Positions 43,979 to 50,145 of a stretch of DNA of 64,000 bases are shown piece by piece. Under the pieces are notes generated by a model that saw only the letters and a program-made list of their open reading frames with translations, ran no database searches and was not told the DNA's origin. Every line of letters starts with the position of its first letter. Position 1 is the first letter of the stretch. The stretch is from Onishia taeanensis (GTDB lineage: Bacteria; Pseudomonadota; Gammaproteobacteria; Pseudomonadales; Halomonadaceae): positions 250,089-314,088 of the forward strand of contig NZ_FNCI01000004.1 of NCBI RefSeq assembly GCF_900100755.1. Reading direction: 5' to 3'. The translations under genes were made by a program, and so were the position numbers.

Positions 43979-44156
43979 TCATAAAATTTTCTCGGCGACG
44001 CCTTTAACGCTCCGGTGGACCTGGCGATTCCACTCTACCAGTTTGACTTCGAACCCAGTACTATACCGCTGGATTTTCTTCCCACTGACCATTTCCGGCA
44101 TCGATTCTTCCCTCTCCAAATTAGCGACTCGAGTCCACTGAAGTGGGGGAAGTCCA
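43979..44156 (-). mobile_element. left-end fragment of an IS3-type element
   Basis: Minus-strand bases 44156-44145 read TGGACTTCCCCC, like the terminal repeat of IS3-family elements. From the ATG at 44101, 40 codons read like the start of an OrfA transposase (RYSTGFEVKLVEWNRQ, HRSVKGVAEKI) and then hit TGA at 43979-43981. The rest of the element is gone. The insertion lies about ten bases after the ATAACAAG box that follows the GFA gene, so it appears to have broken that cassette's attC. Confidence 0.65.
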
Positions 44157-44187
44157 CGCCCGTCTTACGCTGCTTGTTATCATTTAC

Positions 44188-44586
44188 TCAGTCATTCTCA
44201 GTGAACTGAGGTAAGTCGTCAGTAATCTCGAACCACGGTGCCTTGCTGCCTACGAAAACATGGCGGTTTGCACGCACGCCTGGATCGGTATCGAGGGTGC
44301 CCAATGGAAACGCGTAGACCTTCGGATTTGCATTGAACTTCGTATAAATGCTTGACCCGCAGTTCGAACAAAAAACCTTGAACTCTCCTGGTGATGACTC
44401 GTAAGTTTTGAGCAGTTCTTGGCCTTTGACGGTCCGCCACTCATCCGCCCTTACCTTTGCACAAGTCCGGAAAGCGGCTGCATGGAGCTTGCGGCACATA
44501 GAGCAATGGCAGTTGTAGATGTCACTAAGACCGCCATGCACTTCATATTCAACGCCCCCGCAAAGGCAGCTGCCTGATAAGGTCAT
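44188..44586 (-). CDS. GFA-family zinc protein, copy 3
   Basis: The 132-residue protein has the GFA zinc sites: SGSCLCGGVEYEVHG, CHCSMCRKLHAAAFR and VFCSNCGSSIY. The strong ribosome site GGGGGAGAG precedes the ATG. It is a different branch from copies 1 and 2. Seven bases after the stop comes an R''-like ATAACAAG, then the IS3-type fragment. Confidence 0.85.
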   Translation of the reverse strand: MTLSGSCLCGGVEYEVHGGLSDIYNCHCSMCRKLHAAAFRTCAKVRADEWRTVKGQELLKTYESSPGEFKVFCSNCGSSIYTKFNANPKVYAFPLGTLDTDPGVRANRHVFVGSKAPWFEITDDLPQFTEND

Positions 44587-44609
44587 TGACTCTCCCCCTT
44601 TGTAGTACC

Positions 44610-44664
44610 GCCAGAACGCACCAGTGCGCCCTTTAGTGCGTCCGCGTGACGCGAATTGTTAGCC
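44610..44664 (-). repeat. attC-like site after the right GNAT gene
   Basis: GGCTAACAATTC overlaps the stop of the GNAT gene and matches the R'' box. GACGCAC and GTGCGTT pair across the middle, and a degenerate R' (GCGTTCTGG) lies 25 bases before the next start. The outer stems are weaker than at 45172-45227. Confidence 0.45.
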
Positions 44665-45168
44665 AACACGACGAACATAGCGAAGCTCCTCGACTATAGC
44701 GTCGCCAAGTTCAAACGGCTTGCGAGACTGGGGGTCTACTGCAAATCCTGCGCGCTCGTAGAATCGCAACGCTCTTTCATTATTAGCAAGAACCCACAGG
44801 CTGACCGATTTATATCCTTCCTCCATAATGCGTTGACGCGCCTGTTGCCACAGAAGACGACCGGCACCCATAGACCAACATGCAACGTTGACATAGATGG
44901 CAAAGATCTCTGCTCGGTCGATGGGCGCTTCCTCGTCACGCGATGCCCCGAAGGCGACAAAACCAACAACCTCGCCAGCCGCACAAGCCACCAGCAATTG
45001 CCCCGGCTCCAACTCGACCATCCGACGCCACATAGCCTCACGCTCTGACACCGATAAGGCCGCCAGGTAATGCTTCGGAAGAACGCCCCGGTAAGCGTGC
45101 TGCCATACATGAACGTGCAACTCAGCGAGGGCTCGGCAATCTTCGAAAGTGGCTATACGTATTTCCAT
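44659..45168 (-). CDS. GNAT-family acetyltransferase
   Basis: This 169-residue protein has a GNAT fold: RIATFEDCRALAELHVHVWQHAYRG at the N-terminus, VGFVAFGASRD, IFAIYVNVACWSMGAGRLLWQQA (with the acetyl-CoA loop reduced to GAGR) and SLWVLANNERALRFYERAGF. The target is unknown. Its ATG lies four bases after the R' box of the attC at 45172-45227, exactly where a cassette gene should begin. Confidence 0.87.
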   Translation of the reverse strand: MEIRIATFEDCRALAELHVHVWQHAYRGVLPKHYLAALSVSEREAMWRRMVELEPGQLLVACAAGEVVGFVAFGASRDEEAPIDRAEIFAIYVNVACWSMGAGRLLWQQARQRIMEEGYKSVSLWVLANNERALRFYERAGFAVDPQSRKPFELGDAIVEELRYVRRVG

Positions 45169-45171
45169 GAT

Positions 45172-45227
45172 GGCTAACGCTTCAATCAGCCGACGCGTCA
45201 GCGGTGGGCTGCATTGACTTGTTATCG
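45172..45227 (-). repeat. attC recombination site of the graspetide-type cassette
   Basis: Minus-strand GATAACAAG (R'') and GCGTTAGCC (R') bound a 56-base imperfect palindrome. TCAATCAGCC (45182-45191) pairs with GGCTG-C-ATTGA (45207-45217), leaving a single extrahelical base as in classical attC sites. The site encodes the last residues, MQPTADASAD, and the stop of the upstream membrane protein. This tail is a known read-through signature of cassette genes. Confidence 0.75.
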
Positions 45228-45901
45228 TCTATATCAGCTGACACACCGCTAATTGCAGCTTTACTGTTGTCTGCTTTCTCTAGCGCTGCATTATTACTGA
45301 TTATATTTGAATCAGTTTCCTGGATAATTAATCCAACCAAAGAACCGATCAACGCTACGAGCAGTACAAGGAAACCGTTCCGAAGTGACTGATATGCGGC
45401 TTCATTTCTAAGATGCCGAACGACATTCATCCTCTCTTGTGCATATAGAGCTTGACTCAAGTAGGATACGCCACCATTTTTCTGTCTGAGCGCATGTTGA
45501 GTTCCATATCCGTAAACGGCCAACGTTTTTAGAGCACCTAACGCCGTAACTCCAGCAAGCAGCATATATATCGATGCGAATCCACATGCTATTGATACGA
45601 GCCCTGCATATGGGTTTGCGGGTACAAACTTCGCAAAAGCACCGCTGGCCGCTGCCAAAACGGTCAAGCTTACACTTAGCCCTAAAGTGAATTTTGACGT
45701 TTTTTCATCAATTTTCGTTGCGCGCTCATGCTCTTCTTCTATACGGTCCTTTAAGCACCCTTCGTCAAGCGCTGCATACGGTGCGGATTTCTCCGCAACC
45801 AGCGCTTCATCACTCACATCTATCATTATTTTTCTTTTGTTTCTCAAGAACGCAAATAAAGGAAGAGCTTCCTCAAAGGCCCTACACGCGTACTGTTTCA
45901 T
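45182..45901 (-). CDS. three-helix membrane protein of the graspetide-type unit
   Basis: The 239-residue protein has a charged N-terminal region with a likely coiled coil (KDRIEEEHERATKIDEKTSK, about 51-70), then membrane helices at about 71-92, 99-126 and 176-193, and a polar tail. The helix pair after a charged coil recalls small membrane effectors and some peptide-transport partners, but no family is recognised. The ATG overlaps the ATP-grasp stop as ATGA, so the two are made together. Export, immunity, or action as an effector controlled by the peptide are all open. The last ten residues are encoded by the attC site. Confidence 0.75.
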   Translation of the reverse strand: MKQYACRAFEEALPLFAFLRNKRKIMIDVSDEALVAEKSAPYAALDEGCLKDRIEEEHERATKIDEKTSKFTLGLSVSLTVLAAASGAFAKFVPANPYAGLVSIACGFASIYMLLAGVTALGALKTLAVYGYGTQHALRQKNGGVSYLSQALYAQERMNVVRHLRNEAAYQSLRNGFLVLLVALIGSLVGLIIQETDSNIISNNAALEKADNSKAAISGVSADIDDNKSMQPTADASAD

Positions 45902-46839
45902 TTGTCACCCACCAACCATGTGGCAATGTCTACATCGAACCTACGCTCATCACTAACAAGCCAGCCCCACTCGCCTGTCGGGTTGATTTCAATAAAATAA
46001 TATTTTCCATCACTCTCTATTAAGTCGATTGCCCCAAAGCTAAGGCCGAGAACTTCTAGCAACCTCAAACACTTCCTCTCTATATCATGGGGAAGTTCAA
46101 CTTCCGTATATTCAATAGATTTACGATCAACAACTCGCCAGTCTTCGTCTATCCCACGTCCAGCCGAAGTAATTTTCACTGCGGTCACTTTCCCTCCAAT
46201 CACCGTCACCCTAAGGTCAATTTTTGGTGACACGTATTCCTGTACGGTCAGGGGGACTCCAGAAATATTTTCATCAGTAAGCTCTGTCGAGCTTTCTACA
46301 GTCGAGTAGGTAAATAGGCTATCATTATTGTCCCGAAGCAATACGGTGTCCAACGACTTGATAATCACCCTATTTTCTATCTCTCGGAGCCTAGTATAGT
46401 CATTCCCTATCAATGTCTTTGGTATTTTGAACCCGATTTTCCTGGCTACTGTCAATTGATATGCTTTTGTTTCTGCTAAATACGTAGCGTTCAACGGATT
46501 CATCCATCTAGCTTCGTCGAAAATAGCGAGACTTCTTAGAAACCCCATCCACTGGCTCCGGGACAATTGTTCATCGATACTTAATAACTCCCCGGGTGTA
46601 TTCCTTAAGAAAACCGGCTGTCGATAATACACAGCCTTAAGATCTGTTGTTATACGATAGTTGGCTCCGTTCATTTTAACTTCGAGGGACGATTCATGGA
46701 CATCCATAGTTAAACGGTGATTCTCAAATTTTTCTCGGTTCAAGCGGACGTATTTCGCTTTTCGCCTCTCCAGTTCCTGAACGACGAGATCCGCTGAGAA
46801 GTCATAGATACTAGAAATTACTAGACAATCAACGTTCAT
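45898..46839 (-). CDS. graspetide-type (MvdC/MvdD-like) ATP-grasp peptide ligase
   Basis: The 313-residue protein is an ATP-grasp ligase of the class that makes omega-ester or amide links in microviridin-like RiPPs. Visible features are VYYRQPVFLRN (about 71-80), the linker RWMNPLNATYLAETKAYQL (111-129) typical of MvdC/D, Lys161 in VIIKSL, Glu201 in VQEYV, Arg210 in DLRVTVIGGKVTAVK, and the metal site GAIDLI...FIEINPTGEWGWL with Asp272, Glu284 and Asn286. All catalytic positions appear intact. The ATG at 46839 overlaps the 67-codon gene's stop as ATGA; the frame could start at 46875 but without a ribosome site. RimK or glutathione synthetase functions are less likely because of the MvdC/D-specific segments and the small partner gene. 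Confidence 0.85.
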   Translation of the reverse strand: MNVDCLVISSIYDFSADLVVQELERRKAKYVRLNREKFENHRLTMDVHESSLEVKMNGANYRITTDLKAVYYRQPVFLRNTPGELLSIDEQLSRSQWMGFLRSLAIFDEARWMNPLNATYLAETKAYQLTVARKIGFKIPKTLIGNDYTRLREIENRVIIKSLDTVLLRDNNDSLFTYSTVESSTELTDENISGVPLTVQEYVSPKIDLRVTVIGGKVTAVKITSAGRGIDEDWRVVDRKSIEYTEVELPHDIERKCLRLLEVLGLSFGAIDLIESDGKYYFIEINPTGEWGWLVSDERRFDVDIATWLVGDK

Positions 46840-47039
46840 TCCCCTTTCTGGTCCTCGCCCGTTTCCTGATCGCATTTCTTGGATACTAATGCGCCATATT
46901 TCGACCCAGGCGATACTAGAGGGGAAGATCCAGACAACCAGTAGCCTTTCTGATCGTTAAATACAGCATCTTCAGGCATCTCTGGATGTTTCGAATATGG
47001 CTTTCTCTTCGCATGCTTAAGCAATATATGACTATTCAT
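46836..47039 (-). CDS. candidate graspetide precursor peptide
   Basis: The 67-residue peptide has a basic N-terminal stretch (HAKRKPYSKHP), a central GYWLSGSSPLVSPGSKYG (about 32-49) that may be the leader segment bound by the ligase, and a C-terminal SKKCDQETGEDQKGE rich in nucleophiles (Ser, Lys, Thr) and acidic acceptors. That side-chain mix is what an ATP-grasp ligase would crosslink. It does not match the microviridin TxRxPSDxDE or plesiocin-type cores. It lies directly upstream of and overlaps the ligase gene. GGGAG lies about ten bases before the ATG. Assignment as precursor is inferred from composition and position. Confidence 0.7.
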   Translation of the reverse strand: MNSHILLKHAKRKPYSKHPEMPEDAVFNDQKGYWLSGSSPLVSPGSKYGALVSKKCDQETGEDQKGE

Positions 47040-47097
47040 TGATAGACTTCTCCCTTACTTTGATAACAGGTATTAGACAGCCCGCTCGTCTATTGAC

Positions 47098-47119
47098 TTG
47101 AACGAGCACGCGCGTTCAA
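47098..47119. promoter_or_regulatory. inverted repeat before the precursor gene
   Basis: TTGAACG and CGTTCAA form seven-base arms around eight bases, about 60 bases upstream of the precursor start. It could be an operator or part of the promoter of the three-gene unit. The flanking bases are AT-rich, with TATAAG at about 47124, a possible -10. Confidence 0.35.
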
Positions 47120-47295
47120 TATTCTTATACTTCCAAAATAACCCATTGATTTCTCAATGCATTTCCATTTTCGTGGCTATATAGCACCAATAAACGCGCC
47201 TACTGCCTTTGCCGGCAGGACCGATTTAGTTCGTAAGCCGCCATCTTAGGTACGACCATAGCCTTTTGCTTATAAAGGCACAACGCCGCCGATGA

Positions 47296-47787
47296 TTACG
47301 CCAGGCTTTCTTGTAGCGCTCGCTCCGCTTGATCGAGTTCGAACTGGCTAAACACTCGCACGCCGTGGCGTTCGAGCAATGCGGCGGTGACGCCTTGGCC
47401 GGGCACGCGCTGGCCGGTAAAGCTGCCGTCGTAGAGGGTGCGGCTACCGCAGGAGGGGCTGGCTTCGGTGAGAATAGCCACGCGGATATAATGCCGCTGA
47501 CACAGCGCCAGGGCCTGCTCGGCGCCGCTTAGGAAGGCTTGGCTGACATCTTCGCCGTCCCGGGCGATCACCCGGGCGGTACCGTCCCATACGCCAGCGC
47601 CTCCGCCGCCCTGGATCTCGGCGGGAGCGCGGGGAGTACTCAGGCCGGCCTGTACTTCGGGGCAGGCGGCCACCAGGCGCCCTTCCCGGCGCCAGCGCTC
47701 CAGGGTGGGGTCATGCAGCGTCTTGGCGCCGCCGTCGTAGCGCACCGGCTGGCCAAGCAGGCAGGCGCTGATCAGTAGTTTTTCCAT
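47296..47787 (-). CDS. DUF523 protein
   Basis: The 163-residue protein matches DUF523 (YbbK-like): SACLLGQPVRYDGG at the N-terminus, VAACPEVQAGLSTPR, AILTEASPSCGSRTLYDG and GQGVTAALLERHGVRVFS. Four conserved cysteines may bind a metal or cluster. The function is unknown. It marks the return of core-like base composition after the cassette island. Confidence 0.88.
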   Translation of the reverse strand: MEKLLISACLLGQPVRYDGGAKTLHDPTLERWRREGRLVAACPEVQAGLSTPRAPAEIQGGGGAGVWDGTARVIARDGEDVSQAFLSGAEQALALCQRHYIRVAILTEASPSCGSRTLYDGSFTGQRVPGQGVTAALLERHGVRVFSQFELDQAERALQESLA

Positions 47788-47838
47788 AAGCGCTAGCCTG
47801 CCATGCCCTACTAGTGCATGGGAATATCCTTTACCGGC

Positions 47839-48906
47839 TCAGGCCCCCTGAGCCATGGCCTGCTGGAGAAAAGCCTCGGAGCGCTGGCGCGCTGGGCGCT
47901 CGTTAAGACCAGCACAGTAAGCCTCGAACTCGGGCCGCCAGGGAATAGAGCCAAACTGCAGGCCCCAGCTCAGGTGCGCCCCCACATAGATATCCGCGGC
48001 ACTGAAGGCGTCGCCGGCGATATAGCGCTTGCCCGCAACAGCGCCTGCCAGGGTATCGGCCACCGCCTGCAGGCTGCCGCAGCCAAGCTTCATCTGCTGA
48101 CGCTCGTCCGGATAGACGCCCAGCAAGCCATTGAGCGAGACGGCGGTTTCCAGCGGTCCGGCAGCGAAGAACAGCCAGCGATAGTAGTCGCCCCGCAACG
48201 CTAATGGCGGCGCTAGCCCGGCTTGGGGGAAAGCATCGGCCAAATAGGCACAAATGGCGGCGGTCTCGGTGACCACTACGTCACCGTGGCGAATCGCTGG
48301 CACCTTACCCATCGGGTTGATGGCCAGATAGTCCGGCGCCTTCATCGAGGTGCCGTAATCCAGCACGACCGTGCGATAGGCGACGCCGAGCTCCTCGAGC
48401 ATCCAGTGGACGATGCTTCCCCGCGACAGGGGATGGGTATAGAAGACCAACTCGCCTGTCGCTGTCTCTTCCCCGCGATCACTGCCCCAGGGCCCCTCGG
48501 AGACCGGGTTGGCCGCAGCCAGACCGGCGCTGCCCTGGTCGCTCTTGAGGCCGGTCAGGCGCTGTGCCTGCTCGTCCGGCAAGGCGTCGGCCACCTTGTC
48601 ACGCAGTTGTGCGGCCGGGGCGGCCAAGGGGCCTTCCGCATCCTGGACCTTGACCAGCCCCAGCGACAGTGCATCGAGTTGCTCGTCGGTCAGCATCAGC
48701 GCTGGAAGCAGCACACCGGGCGCTAGCGTGTAGCCGGTGCCGGGTAGATGCTCGATGTCGGCACCGACCGCTTTCAGCACGGCGATATCCTGATACAGAG
48801 TGCGCAGCGAAATACCCAGCGTCTCGGCCAGGGTCGTGCCGCTCACCGGACCCTCGTGGCGGCGCATCACTAGGACAATATCCTGCAAGCGAGTCTTACG
48901 GGACAT
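47839..48906 (-). CDS. HTH regulator fused to glutathione S-transferase
   Basis: The 355-residue protein joins two domains that normally occur apart. Residues 1-62 are a YafY/DeoR-type winged helix (RLQDIVLVMRRHEGPVSGTTLAETLG, ISLRTLYQDIAVL), followed by the usual hinge (LPALMLTDEQLDALSLGL) but no WYL domain. After a linker of about 30 residues comes a GST, about 152-355, with a thioredoxin-like half (VFYTHPLSRGSIVHWMLEEL, GKVPAIRHGDVVVTETAAICAYLADAF) and a helical half. The frame is continuous with no stop or shift. It could sense an electrophile or glutathione conjugate and regulate genes; that is inference. Confidence 0.8.
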   Translation of the reverse strand: MSRKTRLQDIVLVMRRHEGPVSGTTLAETLGISLRTLYQDIAVLKAVGADIEHLPGTGYTLAPGVLLPALMLTDEQLDALSLGLVKVQDAEGPLAAPAAQLRDKVADALPDEQAQRLTGLKSDQGSAGLAAANPVSEGPWGSDRGEETATGELVFYTHPLSRGSIVHWMLEELGVAYRTVVLDYGTSMKAPDYLAINPMGKVPAIRHGDVVVTETAAICAYLADAFPQAGLAPPLALRGDYYRWLFFAAGPLETAVSLNGLLGVYPDERQQMKLGCGSLQAVADTLAGAVAGKRYIAGDAFSAADIYVGAHLSWGLQFGSIPWRPEFEAYCAGLNERPARQRSEAFLQQAMAQGA

Positions 48907-49325
48907 GTAGTTGATCTCCTCGGGTTGCTGGCACTGGCGCCATGTTCAGGGCGGGTTACTCAGAATTGGGGGGCTAAAGGCCTAAGCAAGGACTGTCTGG
49001 CAGTGCAACTCGTCAGCGCGCTACGGCCAGCAATATCAACACAGATATCGGCTCTTGAGTCATGCTGAAAGCCTCAGACATGGCGCTCTTAATGCGCTCA
49101 CCACAAAAATAGTAGCCTGCCGGGCGCGCGAACGCTTACAGACTAGCAGTAAGTGTCAAAAAACGAACGGATGCCCGTAAAAAAAAATCAACAAAGCTTG
49201 CCTGGCGGTGGACCCGGCACCAGGTCTCAGGCTGCCCCATAACTTGCCGAATCGGCGCTTGTCGAGCTAGGGCCTATAGAACTGGGGCTTATAGAACTGG
49301 GGCTTGTCGAACCAAGCACGAAACG
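48907..49325. other. 419-base gap with a 15-base tandem repeat
   Basis: No gene is supported here. The left part holds the leader of the HTH-GST gene. At 49256-49315 there are four tandem 15-base units of the type GGCTTATAGAACTGG (units 2 and 3 differ at one base, units 1 and 4 are diverged). The same GGGCTTATAGAA occurs again at the very end of the neighbouring sleB-like gene. Confidence 0.7.
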
Positions 49326-49943
49326 TCAGGGCTTATAGAAGATGAAATCGCCGACTCTGGCTGTTTCGGTGAATTCCGCCGCCCAATAGGGAGAGATGGT
49401 GCGCTGATGGAAAAACAGCGCTCCGTCAGTGCCATCTGGAAGCTGCCCATTAAGAGCCTTGCGGGCGACCTCCTTGACGATCGCATAGCGCTGCGGCTCA
49501 TTGACATCATCCCCGCGACCATCGCACCACCAGGAAAACTGGCAATAGCCCTGCTCGCCGCCCTGCTTGACCACGCCACAGATGGAGTCCGGAAAGCCTG
49601 GAGCGGCGAGCCGGTTCATCACCACATTGGCGACAGCGGCCATATCATCGGTGCCTTCGCCCTTGGCTTCCCAATAGACAGCACGCGAAAGGCAGGTGAT
49701 CGCATCATCCAGTGGTGCCGCGCCCAAGGGGTCCACCGCCAGGATGCCGGGGCGAGTGATGGCCACGTCCGGCTCGGGTCGCGAGTCACTGCCTCCCTCG
49801 ACGATGCTCTGCTCGATCAGTTCCGCCTTCTCCTGAGCGAGCGCGGACTTTTCCTCGCGGGTCAGCGACGCGCTATCCGCGGCCATCACGGGATCTGCGA
49901 GCATCAGCACTGCCAAGCAGAACGCCACAAGCGACTGGTACAT
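49326..49943 (-). CDS. SleB-type cell wall hydrolase
   Basis: The 205-residue protein has a signal peptide ending ADPVMAAD and a C-terminal Hydrolase_2/SleB domain: LSRAVYWEAKGEGTDDMAAVANVVMNRL (with the catalytic glutamate), SICGVVKQGGEQGYCQFSWWCDG and GALFFHQRTISPYWA. It should cut peptidoglycan in the periplasm. It is a single gene. The stop lies in a copy of the motif repeated in tandem just downstream. Confidence 0.87.
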   Translation of the reverse strand: MYQSLVAFCLAVLMLADPVMAADSASLTREEKSALAQEKAELIEQSIVEGGSDSRPEPDVAITRPGILAVDPLGAAPLDDAITCLSRAVYWEAKGEGTDDMAAVANVVMNRLAAPGFPDSICGVVKQGGEQGYCQFSWWCDGRGDDVNEPQRYAIVKEVARKALNGQLPDGTDGALFFHQRTISPYWAAEFTETARVGDFIFYKP

Positions 49944-50072
49944 GGTTGCACCTCCTCAAATGCAGCATCGCGATGCCATGCCGACAGGGTTTCTTGCCGA
50001 TAATACTCCAGCAGCGACATCGATGCGGACAATCCGCGCAAACGGCCAGCCGACTCAGCAGGTCTCGCCCAT

Positions 50073-50100
50073 AAAAAAACGGCGAACCGAAGTTCGCCGT
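50073..50100 (-). terminator. Rho-independent terminator after the acyl-CoA dehydrogenase
   Basis: ACGGCGAAC (50079-50087) pairs with GTTCGCCGT (50092-50100) around a CGAA loop, and on the minus strand seven T follow. It ends the acyl-CoA dehydrogenase transcript. Confidence 0.85.
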
Positions 50101-50145
50101 GGAGGAAGGTCAGAGCGCCTGACCGAGAGACCGTTGCCGTGCAGC

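Larger units (their letters stand above)
38946..47040 (-). mobile_element. integron-type gene cassette array, no integrase seen
   Basis: About 8 kb of small, mostly single genes all point the same way, are AT-richer than both flanks, and have little functional relation. Several stops merge with a TAAC(A) box of attC R'' type (for example GCTTAACAA after the VOC gene, GGCTAACAA after the right GNAT gene, ATAACAAG after the membrane protein). At least four full attC-like foldable sites lie between a stop and the next start. No integrase gene or attI is present in the window, so this could be a sedentary array whose integrase is elsewhere or an orphan array (CALIN). Confidence 0.65.

Noticed and set aside
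45898-46839. The ATP-grasp protein as a RimK or glutathione/D-Ala ligase
   Set aside because: The WMNPLNATYLAETKAYQL linker, the INPTGEWGW end and the overlapping small peptide gene fit the MvdC/MvdD peptide ligases better.
49256-49315. Short regular repeats considered as a CRISPR array
   Set aside because: Units are 15 bases and directly abutting with no spacers, and no cas genes are present.
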